Origin: Mycobacterium montefiorense
GTDB lineage: Bacteria; Actinomycetota; Actinomycetes; Mycobacteriales; Mycobacteriaceae
DNA: 56,604 nucleotides
Reading direction: 5' to 3'
Assembly (NCBI RefSeq): GCF_003112775.1
Contig: NZ_BFCH01000032.1
Span: 1 to 56,604, forward strand
Position 1 is the stretch's first letter; the number at the start of each line of letters is the position of its first letter. The notes below the pieces were generated by a model. The model was not told the DNA's origin. It saw nothing but the letters and a program-made list of their open reading frames with translations, and ran no database searches. The position numbers and the translations under genes are program-made. Shown here one piece after another: positions 1 to 8,274 of the stretch.

Positions 1-1868
1 GGGCCGACCACGCCGGGGGCGTGCTGTCCGGCGGCCAGGGCGCGACGACCGTCTATGGCGTGGGTGCGGTCGCGGGCGACGACGGTGGCGAACTTGGCTT
101 GGCGGGCCCGGTGATGGTTGAAGGTGTGCGCGACATCGGCCAACCCCACCTGAGACCCGGCGCCTTGCATCCAGTCGGCCAGCACCGACGCCGTCACCGC
201 CACCCGCTGCGCCGTCTTACCCGACACCACCAACGTCGACACCCCCGGCTCGGGCAGTGCCCGACGACGCGGCGCGACGTCTTGGCCCTGTTCGATCACC
301 ACGTGCGCGTTGGTGCCGCCGAATCCGAACGACGACACCCCGGCCCGGCGCGGACGTCCCGTCTCGGGCCAAGCGGTCTGTGTGTCAACAACTTTCATCC
401 GTAGGTTGGCAAAGGGGATATGTGGATTCGGGCTTTCGAAGCGCTGATTCGGCGGAATCTCGCCGCGCTGTAACGCCATCACGGCTTTGATGACGCCGGC
501 GATGCCGGCTGCCGCCTCGGTGTGTCCCAGGTTCGTCTTCAGCGCGCCGATCAGCAGCGGCGAGTGCTCGGGACGACCACGACCCAGCACCGCACCCAGA
601 GCGCGAGCTTCGATCGGATCGCCCAACAACGTTCCGGTGCCGTGTGTTTCGACATAGTCGACCATGCCGGGCTGCATTCCCGCGTTGGTGTAGGCGGCAC
701 GCAGCACCGCCATCTGGGCCGCCGGGTTGGGAGCCATCAACCCGTTCGAGCGGCCGTCCTGGTTGACGGCCGAGCCGCAGATCACCGCCAGCACCCGATC
801 GCCGTCACGCTGGGCATCGGTCAACCGCTTGAGCACCACCACCCCGGCACCCTCACCACGCACAAAACCGTCCGCCGCCGCGTCGAACGCGCGGCATCTA
901 CCGGTTGGCGAGAGCGCGCCGACTTGGTCGAAACCGCGGAATACCGCCGGCGTCAACAGCAGGTTCACCCCCGCGGCAATGGCCAGATGGGAATCCTGGG
1001 TGCGCAGGCTCTGGCAGGCCAGGTGGATGGCCACCAAAGAGGACGAGCAGGCGGTGTCCACCGCGACCGACGGGCCGCGCAGGTCAAGGAAGTATGAGAG
1101 ACGGTTAGCGATGATGCTCATCGCGCCGCCGGTGTTGTTCCATCCGTCGACCTGGCACAGATCGTTGGACGCGATCACGCCGTATTCACTCAGGCATGCC
1201 CCGGCGAATACCCCGGTCTGCGAACGGCGCAGCGAGCTCGGCGGTATTCCGGCATGCTCCAACGCTTCCCACGCCACCTCCAGCAGCAGGCGCTGCTGGG
1301 GGTCCATCTTGTCGGCTTCGCTGGGGGATATCTCGAAAAACTCGGCATCGAACGCGTCGATGTCGGGCAAAAACGATCCCCACCGCGTTGTGCGGGCCAG
1401 CGTCGCCGCTACCTCAGGCGAGCCGCTCTCGAATGGCTGCCACCGCTCGGGCGGCACTTCCCCGATCGTGCAACCGCGCTCAACCAATAACTCCCACAAC
1501 GCTTCCGGGCCCGTTATCCCGCCGGGGAAGCGGCACCCCATCCCTACGACGGCGATCGGCTCGTCCAGGGAGTTGCGCATCGGGCGCTTGGCCCCCGCGT
1601 CGGATTCGGGGTCGGATTCGGGCGCGGTGAGGTATGCGGCCAGGGCGTTGATCGTCGGGTGCTCCCAGAATTCGATCGGGGACACCGGCTTCCCCAACAA
1701 CTCCGACAACTCGCCGGACAGCACGACCGACTCGCGAGAGCTCACGCCAAGGTCGGCCAGGGAGAGGTCAGGGTCGACTTCGTCCGGGGTGCACCCGATG
1801 TTGGTCACCAAGTAGTCGACGAGCCAGTGGCGCAAGTCAGCTTCGCCATTGATGCTCGAAGAGGTCAT
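1..1868 (-). CDS. ppsA: Phthiocerol synthesis polyketide synthase PpsA (N-terminal part, runs off the window)
   Basis: Type I modular polyketide synthase of which about 622 N-terminal residues are visible. It opens with an acyl-carrier domain (about residues 5-80; phosphopantetheine serine in DLGVSS), followed by a complete ketosynthase (about 100-520) with active-site cysteine in DTACSSS and histidines in THGTGT and KTNLGH. The acyltransferase and later domains lie beyond position 1. An N-terminal carrier domain before the ketosynthase is typical of PpsA, which accepts the long-chain acyl group activated by FadD26 and begins the phthiocerol chain of DIM. The ATG overlaps the fadD26 TGA (ATGA), indicating translational coupling. 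Identification rests on the domain order, the fadD26 and tesA neighbours and remembered similarity to the M. tuberculosis protein. Confidence 0.95.
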   Translation of the reverse strand, partial: MTSSSINGEADLRHWLVDYLVTNIGCTPDEVDPDLSLADLGVSSRESVVLSGELSELLGKPVSPIEFWEHPTINALAAYLTAPESDPESDAGAKRPMRNSLDEPIAVVGMGCRFPGGITGPEALWELLVERGCTIGEVPPERWQPFESGSPEVAATLARTTRWGSFLPDIDAFDAEFFEISPSEADKMDPQQRLLLEVAWEALEHAGIPPSSLRRSQTGVFAGACLSEYGVIASNDLCQVDGWNNTGGAMSIIANRLSYFLDLRGPSVAVDTACSSSLVAIHLACQSLRTQDSHLAIAAGVNLLLTPAVFRGFDQVGALSPTGRCRAFDAAADGFVRGEGAGVVVLKRLTDAQRDGDRVLAVICGSAVNQDGRSNGLMAPNPAAQMAVLRAAYTNAGMQPGMVDYVETHGTGTLLGDPIEARALGAVLGRGRPEHSPLLIGALKTNLGHTEAAAGIAGVIKAVMALQRGEIPPNQRFESPNPHIPFANLRMKVVDTQTAWPETGRPRRAGVSSFGFGGTNAHVVIEQGQDVAPRRRALPEPGVSTLVVSGKTAQRVAVTASVLADWMQGAGSQVGLADVAHTFNHHRARQAKFATVVARDRTHAIDGRRALAAGQHAPGVVG

Positions 1869-3616
1869 ACGCTCACATCCAGCCGCTTGAATCCGTCAGT
1901 TTGATAGCGCTCGACGCAGGCCGAGCGCCGGACTTTGCCGCTCGTCGTGATCGGTATCGAACCGGGCGACACCAGAACAAGATCGGCGACCCGAAGACTG
2001 TGCGACTTCGAGATCGCCGAGGTGACCTTGCCCTTCACCGAACGAAGCCGCACCAAACCCTCTTCCTCGGACGCCGCTTTGCTCTTGAGCTCGATGATGG
2101 CCACCAGTTGCTCGGTGATGTCGTCGGGCACCGAGATCGCCGCGACCCGGCCGCCGGTGATCTCGGTGATCGTCGCCTCGATGTCGTCGGGGTAGTGGTT
2201 GCGCCCGTCGACGATGAGCAGGTCTTTGATGCGGCCCATGATGAACAGTTCGCCGTCGGAGATGACGCCCAGATCACCGGTCCGCAGCCACGGCCCCTGG
2301 GCGGCGCCCGGCGCGGGATCGGCCAGCTTGGCGTTGAACACCCGCTCGGTCTGTTCCGGCTTGCGCCAATATCCCAGCGTCACGTGGTCGCCCCGGACCC
2401 AGATCTCGCCCACCGTCCCCTCGGGGCTCTCAACCATGGTCTCCGGGTTGACGATTCGCACGGACGTGGGGTCAGGCGCACCGTAGCCGATGAGCTCGGT
2501 TCCGAGGGTGCCGTCGGTGCAGGGCCGGGCCCGACCGGCGGTCAGGTGTTCGTAGTCGAAACGCACCGTCTTGGGTGCGGAGCCGGGTTCGGCGGCAGCC
2601 ACAAACAGCGTCGCTTCCGCGAGCCCGTAAGAGGGGCGGATTGCCGTCGGGCTCAGATTGTAGGAAGCGAAACGCTCGTTGAAGCGTTTCACGGTCGCCA
2701 CGTGGATCCGTTCGCTGCCACTGACGATCCGCTGCACGTTGCCCAGGTCAAGTCCGGCCATGTCGTCGTCCGAGGTCCTTCGCACGGCCAACTCGAAGGC
2801 AAAGTTCGGCGCCGCCGAGAAGCAGGGACCATTGGTGGCCAGCATGTTCATCCAGCGCGCCGGGCGAACCAGGAACGACATCGGACTCATCAACACCGCG
2901 CTGCGGTCGGTGATCAGCGGCGCGCACAGTCCCAGAATCAGCCCCATGTCGTGATACAGCGGCAGCCACGATGTCAGAGTCAAAGCGGCCGGCAGCTGAG
3001 CGGGATCGCCGAAGTACGCGTACATGCTTTGCGTCACGTTGGCGATGACGTTCGTGTGCGAAACGATGACGCCGGCCGGCGTCCGCGTCGACCCCGATGT
3101 GTATTGCAGGTATGCCGCGCCGGAAGAATGGTGCCGGCTTGACGACAGTTCGCGGGGGGACTCCAGGTCCAGCAGATCGACCTCGATGACGAACGGGGCG
3201 GGTTGCCCGTCATATGCGGTTGCGTATTTCGTCACGTCGCCGACCACGGCGGAAGTAGTGAGAATGGCGACCGGATTAGAATCGCGCAACACCGAGGAAA
3301 TTCGGTCGTCGTGCACACCGTATTGCGGTGTCGAAAGCGGTACGGCGATGAAGCCGGCCTCGAGTGCACCGAAGAATGCGACGATATATTCCATTCCCTG
3401 CGGCGCCAGAATTGCGACTCGGTCTCCGGGTGAACCGCACAGTGCGAGCTCCTCGGCAACAATGCGGGCGCGCTGCGACATTTGCGACCATGTCAAGGCT
3501 TCAGCAAACCCCGCGGGGTCCTGCTCGTAGTCGATGTACGTAAATGCCGTCGCGTCAGGCTGCTGGTCAGTCCGCGCCTGCAGCAAAGCAGGTATAGACG
3601 CACTGGTTACCGGCAT
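1865..3616 (-). CDS. fadD26: Long-chain fatty-acyl-AMP ligase FadD26
   Basis: Adenylating enzyme of the fatty-acyl-AMP ligase class, 583 residues, the length I recall for M. tuberculosis FadD26. It activates a long-chain fatty acid as acyl-AMP and hands it to the PpsA carrier domain at the start of DIM synthesis. Visible motifs are the P-loop YTSGSTRTPAG, SYGLAEATL, the TGDLG motif and GRIKDLLIVDGRNHYP before the C-terminal subdomain. The open frame extends 14 codons upstream, but the ATG at 3616 (MPVTSAS) is preceded by GGGAAGG at good spacing and matches the family N-terminus, so it is chosen. It is the first gene of the ppsA-containing operon and overlaps ppsA by 4 bp. Confidence 0.96.
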   Translation of the reverse strand: MPVTSASIPALLQARTDQQPDATAFTYIDYEQDPAGFAEALTWSQMSQRARIVAEELALCGSPGDRVAILAPQGMEYIVAFFGALEAGFIAVPLSTPQYGVHDDRISSVLRDSNPVAILTTSAVVGDVTKYATAYDGQPAPFVIEVDLLDLESPRELSSSRHHSSGAAYLQYTSGSTRTPAGVIVSHTNVIANVTQSMYAYFGDPAQLPAALTLTSWLPLYHDMGLILGLCAPLITDRSAVLMSPMSFLVRPARWMNMLATNGPCFSAAPNFAFELAVRRTSDDDMAGLDLGNVQRIVSGSERIHVATVKRFNERFASYNLSPTAIRPSYGLAEATLFVAAAEPGSAPKTVRFDYEHLTAGRARPCTDGTLGTELIGYGAPDPTSVRIVNPETMVESPEGTVGEIWVRGDHVTLGYWRKPEQTERVFNAKLADPAPGAAQGPWLRTGDLGVISDGELFIMGRIKDLLIVDGRNHYPDDIEATITEITGGRVAAISVPDDITEQLVAIIELKSKAASEEEGLVRLRSVKGKVTSAISKSHSLRVADLVLVSPGSIPITTSGKVRRSACVERYQTDGFKRLDVSV

Positions 3617-4245
3617 TTCGTTACCTTCCCAACTCGCTGTCGGCGTCACTAAGTGCACGCACCCTGTGTGTTGCGTTGAGCGGCATTGTGGCTCCTAGGA
3701 GGAGCCCCCCACACACAGCAGCTGCTGGCGGTAAATCTGGCGCGTTGAGACTAGATGGGCGGGGTCCCCGGTTTCCCCTCCCCGACCACGAGTCTTCTTA
3801 AGCTACGTAAGCAATCTAACACGGGGAGGTGATGGGAATTTAGAAATCCACAGATTCATACACAGGACACGGCGTGGGTTGTTGACTAGGCGGGCTACAT
3901 TTGTCGTGAACGACGTTCTCGCAGGTCATAGCGCTATGTTCAGTAAGTGACTTGTGGTGTTAATGGTGCTGAAGGGGTATCCGGGCAGCACGGGACAACC
4001 TAGGTCGGCCGTCCAGCGGGTGACGGAACCGGTCGGTTTTGGCACCAGCGCACCGTTTCGCCGCAGGCCCGCATGCGCCGGCCCAGGGGCCTGCAGACGC
4101 GCGAACGCAGCTGGTGCCGGACAGCGCAGGCCGGGGGACGACGCGGCCGCCCTGACGGGGTTGTGCGCGGGCGTTTGCGGCGAACGGACGACCACCTGCG
4201 GCCCGTCGGCGGCGGGACCGTGCCGGTCCTCGCCGGCCGGTGCGC
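3617..4245. other. Intergenic region between tesA and fadD26, probable DIM operon promoter and leader
   Basis: A 629-bp stretch without a convincing gene. M. tuberculosis has a small hypothetical gene (Rv2929) at this place, but the short frames here on either strand have no recognisable domain or good ribosome-binding site. The part nearest fadD26 contains a nested inverted repeat (3664-3718). Positions 3790-3880 are clearly more AT-rich than the surroundings and are the likeliest place for the fadD26 promoter on the minus strand. I could not fix a -10/-35 pair with confidence. Confidence 0.6.
3664..3718 (-). promoter_or_regulatory. Nested inverted repeat in the fadD26 leader
   Basis: Outer arms CTGTGTG (3664-3670) and CACACAG (3712-3718) are perfect complements. 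Nested inside are GGCTCCT (3690-3696) and AGGAGCC (3700-3706), separated by 3 nt. The structure lies 48-102 nt upstream of the fadD26 ATG, so in the transcript it would form a hairpin in the 5' leader, or as DNA it could be an operator. The repeat is seen directly; any function is inferred. Confidence 0.55.
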
Positions 4246-5016
4246 CTAGCTAACTCCTGGCGCCTCGATCGAGATTTTCTCCTCGATATTCTTCACCAAT
4301 TCCGACAAGTTGTTGTTGAGGTAAAAGTGATCCCCAGCAAACACTTGGAGGGAGAATTCGCCCGTGGTGCGATCCGCCCACGCCGTCATGTTTTCCTCGG
4401 CCACGATGATGTCGTTATCCGCGACGAAGGTGTGGATCGGACACGACACCGTCACCTCGGGTGCGCGGGTATAGGCGGCAATGGCTCGCACACTTTGCAA
4501 GGTGGGCAGAATCGTCGACGCGAATTCGTCATTCGCCAGCATTTCGGGGTTTGTGTCGGTGACCTGGGCGACCACGTTCAGGATGTCGCGATCCGAACCC
4601 TGCAGTTCCTTGTAGCGGATATGGCCGGGTGCTGCGCAGGACGACACGAACAGGGCCGCGACCGGATGTCCGGACGATTGGAAGCGCAGGGCCACCTCGA
4701 AGGCCAGCAACCCGCCCATGCTGTGGCCGAAGAACACCACCGGACGGTCGGTCGGGGCAGTGGGCGCCATCATGGTGAAGATTTCGTCGGCGAACTCGGG
4801 AATGCTCGGCAGTTGGGTGAGGCCGCGGTCGCTGCGTCCGGGATATTGGACGGCTACCCGCTGGATGTCGGTGGAGAACGCCTTCGCGAACGGCACGTAA
4901 AAGGTCGCGGAGCCACCGGCGTGCGGAAATATGTAAAGCGTTGCTGCGGGCGGCTTTGCGCCGGTGCTGCCTCGGTCCGTGGGCCCGTTCACCGGCTCAG
5001 CGTATCCCGGGGCCAT
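4246..5016 (-). CDS. tesA: Type II thioesterase TesA
   Basis: Alpha/beta-hydrolase thioesterase of about 256 residues, the class that edits or releases chains on polyketide and peptide synthases. TesA is reported to be needed for DIM and phenolic glycolipid synthesis in pathogenic mycobacteria, which fits its place beside fadD26 and ppsA. Visible features are the nucleophile elbow GHSMGG (serine near residue 99), the N-terminal PHAGG motif and the catalytic histidine in GDHFYL near the C-terminus. The frame is open to 5070. The ATG at 5016 gives a length close to the family norm, while the 5070 start would add a low-complexity extension. Neither has a good ribosome-binding site, so the start is uncertain by 18 codons. 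Confidence 0.92.
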   Translation of the reverse strand: MAPGYAEPVNGPTDRGSTGAKPPAATLYIFPHAGGSATFYVPFAKAFSTDIQRVAVQYPGRSDRGLTQLPSIPEFADEIFTMMAPTAPTDRPVVFFGHSMGGLLAFEVALRFQSSGHPVAALFVSSCAAPGHIRYKELQGSDRDILNVVAQVTDTNPEMLANDEFASTILPTLQSVRAIAAYTRAPEVTVSCPIHTFVADNDIIVAEENMTAWADRTTGEFSLQVFAGDHFYLNNNLSELVKNIEEKISIEAPGVS

Positions 5017-5071
5017 TAGCTGGCCCGTTGCCTCGGCAGATGCGCTTTCTCGTCGGCACGACAACGGCATG

Positions 5072-5087
5072 CGTCCCGCGCGGGACG
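5072..5087. promoter_or_regulatory. 16-bp perfect palindrome upstream of tesA
   Basis: CGTCCCGCGCGGGACG is its own reverse complement and lies 55 bp upstream of the chosen tesA start, between the divergent tesA and sepIVA genes. It could be a dimeric repressor site. If tesA started at 5070 it would abut the start codon. No known regulator consensus is recognised. Confidence 0.4.
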
Positions 5088-5266
5088 AAACACGGAAGTC
5101 CTGGAAGAATCGGCATTTGTGGGCTGATCGCCGGCTGTGGCCCGCCTGCGGTGGTTCCGGTCGGGGAATTTGCCCGACACACCGGTGTCGCCACCGCCGT
5201 CACAGAGGTAACACCAGGCACACTGGTAACAACAGGAATTGTGCAAGACGCCAGGAGGGTATGGCC

Positions 5267-6004
5267 GTGTACCGAGTCTTTGAAGCGCTGGATGAATTAG
5301 GCGCCATTGTCGAAGAAGCCCGCGGCGTGCCGATGACGGCTGGCTGTGTGGTGCCTCGCGGTGACGTGCTGGAACTGATCGACGACATCAAGGATGCGAT
5401 CCCCGGCGAGCTGGACGACGCCCAGGATGTGCTGGATGCTCGCGATTCGATGCTTTCCGACGCCAAGTCGCACGCCGAATCCATGGTGTCCTCGGCGACC
5501 ACTGAGTCGGAGTCGATGCTCAACCACTCTCGCGCGGAGGCTGACCGGCTGCTTTCCGACGCCAAGTCGCAGGCCGACCGGATGGTCAACGAGGCGCGCC
5601 AGCACAGCGAGCGGATGGTCGCCGACGCCCGCGAGGAAGCGATGCGTATCGCCACGGCGGCCAAACGCGAGTACGAGGCCAGCGTCGGCCGCGCTCAGGC
5701 CGAAGCCGACCGGATGATCGAAAACGGCAACATCTCCTATGAAAAGGCCGTGCAAGAGGGCATCAAGGAGCAGCAGCGCCTGGTCTCGCAGAACGAGGTC
5801 GTGCAGGCGGCGAACGCGGAGTCCACCCGGCTGATCGACACCGCGCATGCCGAGGCCGACCGGCTGCGTGGTGAATGCGATATCTACGTGGACAATAAGC
5901 TCGCCGAGTTCGAGGAGTTCCTCAACGGCACACTGCGTTCCGTGGGCCGCGGCCGCCACCAACTGCGGACGGCTGCCGGAACGCACGACTACGCGACCCG
6001 GTAG
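5267..6004 (+). CDS. sepIVA: Septation protein SepIVA (DivIVA-like coiled coil)
   Basis: DivIVA-domain coiled-coil protein of 245 residues, the mycobacterial septation factor SepIVA (Rv2927c in M. tuberculosis as I recall). The N-terminus (MYRVFEALDELGAIVEEARG, read from GTG) resembles the DivIVA lipid-binding region. From about residue 52 to 205 the chain is an uninterrupted series of 11-residue repeats (LSDAKSHAESM, VSSATTESESM, LNHSRAEADRL and so on), ending in a basic tail. The GTG at 5267 is chosen because AGGAGGG ends about 7 nt upstream; the ATG at 5261 is too close to that site. It is divergent from tesA and upstream of the DUF177-rnc-mutM group. Confidence 0.93.
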   Translation: MYRVFEALDELGAIVEEARGVPMTAGCVVPRGDVLELIDDIKDAIPGELDDAQDVLDARDSMLSDAKSHAESMVSSATTESESMLNHSRAEADRLLSDAKSQADRMVNEARQHSERMVADAREEAMRIATAAKREYEASVGRAQAEADRMIENGNISYEKAVQEGIKEQQRLVSQNEVVQAANAESTRLIDTAHAEADRLRGECDIYVDNKLAEFEEFLNGTLRSVGRGRHQLRTAAGTHDYATR

Positions 6005-6033
6005 GGAAACTGAGCGCGCCGTAAGATTTCGCT

Positions 6034-6630
6034 ATGGCGCGCAAACACAGCACCACTGCGCAGCATCATCCGGCCTCGCCGATGACCGTTGACGTCGCGC
6101 GGCTCGGGCGACGCCCGGGATCGATGGTGACATTGCGCAACACCGTGTCCAGTCCGTCGCGTATCGGACTGGACATGATCGCTATCGAGCAGGGCGCGCC
6201 GCTCGAGATGGATCTGCGGGTCGAATCGGTGTCGGAAGGCGTGCTGGTCACCGGCACGGTGTCTGGGCCCACCGTCGGCGAGTGCTGCCGGTGCCTGACC
6301 GCAGTCAACGGGCGAGTGGAGATTGGGCTGACCGAGCTGTTCGCCTACCCGGACAGCGCCACCGAGGCGACCACCGAGGAAGACGAGGTCGGCCGGGTCG
6401 TCGATGACCGCGTCGACCTCGAGCAGGCCATCGTCGATGCCGTCGGACTCGAGCTTCCGTTCACACCGGTATGCCGACCGGATTGCCCGGGGTTGTGCCC
6501 GCAATGCGGCATCTTGCTGGCCGATGACCCCAGTCACCACCATGACGCCATCGATCCGCGATGGGCCAAGCTGGTGGACATGATGTCCGACGATTCACCC
6601 GCCCTGGACACCGCTCGGGGTGACCAGTGA
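6034..6630 (+). CDS. DUF177 (YceD-family) protein
   Basis: Protein of 198 residues with the YceD/DUF177 fold. Bacterial members usually sit beside rpmF or rnc and are linked to ribosomal RNA metabolism; plant members help process 23S rRNA. Visible features are the CCRCLT motif near residue 90, the acidic central part, and a C-terminal CRPDCPGLCPQCG cluster that looks like a zinc-binding knuckle. Its stop overlaps the rnc GTG start (GTGA), so the two are translationally coupled, consistent with a shared role with RNase III. The biochemical function is not established. A run of M. tuberculosis gene order (Rv2926c) supports orthology. Confidence 0.92.
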   Translation: MARKHSTTAQHHPASPMTVDVARLGRRPGSMVTLRNTVSSPSRIGLDMIAIEQGAPLEMDLRVESVSEGVLVTGTVSGPTVGECCRCLTAVNGRVEIGLTELFAYPDSATEATTEEDEVGRVVDDRVDLEQAIVDAVGLELPFTPVCRPDCPGLCPQCGILLADDPSHHHDAIDPRWAKLVDMMSDDSPALDTARGDQ

Positions 6631-7340
6631 CTTCGCGGCAATCTTTGATCGATGCGCTCGGGGTAGAGCTGCCCGAGGAACTGCTCTCGTTGGCGTTGAC
6701 GCATCGCAGCTACGCCTACGAGCACGGCGGACTGCCGACCAACGAGCGGCTGGAGTTTCTCGGCGACGCCGTACTGGGTCTGACCGTCACCGACGAGCTC
6801 TATCACCGTCATCCCGACCGTTCGGAAGGTGATCTGGCCAAACTGCGTGCCAGCGTCGTCAACACCCACGCGCTCGCCGACGTGGCGCGGCAGTTGTCCG
6901 AAGGTGGGCTGGGCAATCACTTGCTGCTGGGGCGGGGCGAGGCGAACACCGGCGGCGCCGACAAGTCGAGCATCCTGGCCGACGGCATGGAGTCGCTGTT
7001 GGGCGCGATCTACCTGGCGCACGGCATCGAGACATCGCGCGAGGTGATCCTGCGTTTGTTCGGCGGGCTGCTGGACGCCGCGCCCACGTTGGGCGCCGGG
7101 CTGGATTGGAAGACCAGCCTGCAGGAGCTCACCGCGGCGCGCGGCATGGGTGCGCCGTCCTACCTGGTCACTTCCACCGGCCCGGACCACGACAAGGAAT
7201 TCACCGCGGTGGTGGTCGTGATGGAGACCGAATACGGGTCGGGGATGGGTCGCTCCAAAAAGGAGGCCGAGCAGAAGGCCGCGGCGGCGACCTGGAAAGC
7301 GCTGGAGGCGCTGGACCCCGCTGGGAAAACGCCCGCCTAG
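6627..7340 (+). CDS. rnc: Ribonuclease III
   Basis: Double-strand-specific endoribonuclease of 237 residues that processes rRNA precursors and structured transcripts. The signature NERLEFLGDAVLGL (about residues 39-52) carries the catalytic glutamate and aspartate, and a second acidic cluster appears in DGMESLLGAIYL. A double-stranded-RNA-binding domain follows (about 160-230; DWKTSLQELTAARG, then SKKEAEQKAA). The GTG start overlaps the upstream DUF177 stop by 4 bp, and its TAG overlaps the mutM start by 1 bp. Confidence 0.97.
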   Translation: MTSRQSLIDALGVELPEELLSLALTHRSYAYEHGGLPTNERLEFLGDAVLGLTVTDELYHRHPDRSEGDLAKLRASVVNTHALADVARQLSEGGLGNHLLLGRGEANTGGADKSSILADGMESLLGAIYLAHGIETSREVILRLFGGLLDAAPTLGAGLDWKTSLQELTAARGMGAPSYLVTSTGPDHDKEFTAVVVVMETEYGSGMGRSKKEAEQKAAAATWKALEALDPAGKTPA

Positions 7341-8188
7341 TGCCCGAGCTGCCCGAAGTCGAGGTGGTGCGCCGCGGCTTGCAGGCCCATATTGTGGGCA
7401 AGACGATCACCGCGGTTCGGGTGCACCACCCCCGCGCGGTACGCCGGCACGAAGCCGGGCCCGCCGACCTCACGGCCCGCCTGCTCGGCGCGCGGATCGA
7501 CGGAACCGATCGCCGCGGCAAATACCTGTGGCTGCTGCTGGACGGCGATACCGCGCTCGTTGTCCACCTCGGCATGAGCGGCCAGATGCTGCTGGGCGAG
7601 GTGCCACGCGCCGACCACGTCCGGATCTCCGCATTGCTCGACGACGGCACCGTGCTGAGCTTCGCCGACCAGCGGACCTTCGGGGGGTGGATGCTGGCCG
7701 ACCTGACGGAATCCGACGGCAGCGTAGTGCCCGAACCCGTCGCTCACCTCGCGCGGGACCCGCTGGACCCCCACTTCGACGCCGACGCGGTGGTGAAAGT
7801 GTTGCGGGGCAAGCATTCCGAGATCAAACGCCAGCTGCTGGATCAGCAGGTGGTTTCGGGTATCGGCAATATCTACGCCGATGAAGCGTTGTGGCGGGCC
7901 AAAGTTCATGGTGCCCGGCTGGCTGCCACGCTGAGCCGCCGCCAGCTGGGCGCGGTGCTGGACGCCGCCGCGGATGTGATGCGCGACGCGCTGGCCCAGG
8001 GTGGGACTTCGTTCGATTCGCTGTACGTCAACGTCAATGGCGAGTCGGGCTACTTCGACCGCTCCCTGGATGCGTATGGGCGCGAAGGCGAAAGCTGCCG
8101 GCGGTGCGGCGCGGTGATCCGCCGCGAGAAGTTCATGAACCGATCGTCGTTCTACTGTCCGCGCTGCCAGCCGCGCCCGCGCGGTTAA
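7340..8188 (+). CDS. mutM: Formamidopyrimidine-DNA glycosylase (Fpg/MutM)
   Basis: Base-excision repair glycosylase and AP lyase for 8-oxoguanine and formamidopyrimidines, 282 residues. The start is fixed by the enzyme's need for an N-terminal proline: GTG at 7340 gives MPELPEVE, although the frame is open much further upstream. Other features are the catalytic lysine in RRGKYLWLL, the helix-two-turn-helix motif around GIGNIYADEALW, and the C-terminal four-cysteine zinc finger (CRRCG ... CPRCQ). TAGTG overlap with rnc suggests coupled translation. Confidence 0.97.
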   Translation: MPELPEVEVVRRGLQAHIVGKTITAVRVHHPRAVRRHEAGPADLTARLLGARIDGTDRRGKYLWLLLDGDTALVVHLGMSGQMLLGEVPRADHVRISALLDDGTVLSFADQRTFGGWMLADLTESDGSVVPEPVAHLARDPLDPHFDADAVVKVLRGKHSEIKRQLLDQQVVSGIGNIYADEALWRAKVHGARLAATLSRRQLGAVLDAAADVMRDALAQGGTSFDSLYVNVNGESGYFDRSLDAYGREGESCRRCGAVIRREKFMNRSSFYCPRCQPRPRG

Positions 8189-8208
8189 CACTTTCTCGGG
8201 GAAAGCTG

Positions 8209-8238
8209 AGGATAACCTTCCCGTCGTGAGGTTATCCT
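8209..8238 (+). promoter_or_regulatory. Perfect inverted repeat upstream of feoA, candidate metal-regulator operator
   Basis: AGGATAACCT (8209-8218) and AGGTTATCCT (8229-8238) are perfect 10-bp inverted arms with a 10-bp spacer. TATCCT (8233-8238) in the right arm fits a mycobacterial TANNNT -10 element. The half-sites recall the AGGTTA/TAACCT half-sites of IdeR/DtxR iron boxes, though the spacing differs from the 19-bp IdeR consensus. Given the feo genes just downstream, an iron- or manganese-responsive repressor is the natural candidate. The repeat is seen; its use as an operator is inferred. Confidence 0.55.
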
Positions 8239-8274
8239 TACGAGGATGATGACCCGCTGGACATGGGGAGGCTA

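Noticed and set aside
727..1815. A 362-codon open frame on the plus strand opposite ppsA
   Set aside because: No domain is visible, composition is Ser/Arg/Pro-rich, and the other strand encodes intact ACP and ketosynthase motifs.
3908..3918. GAAC-GAC-GTTC, similar to a LexA box
   Set aside because: The spacer is 3 nt instead of the 4 nt of the mycobacterial SOS box, and no SOS gene is adjacent.
3926..4253. Two opposite short frames (about 90-99 codons) between fadD26 and tesA
   Set aside because: They lie near the place of M. tuberculosis Rv2929, but neither has a convincing ribosome-binding site, domain or remembered similarity.
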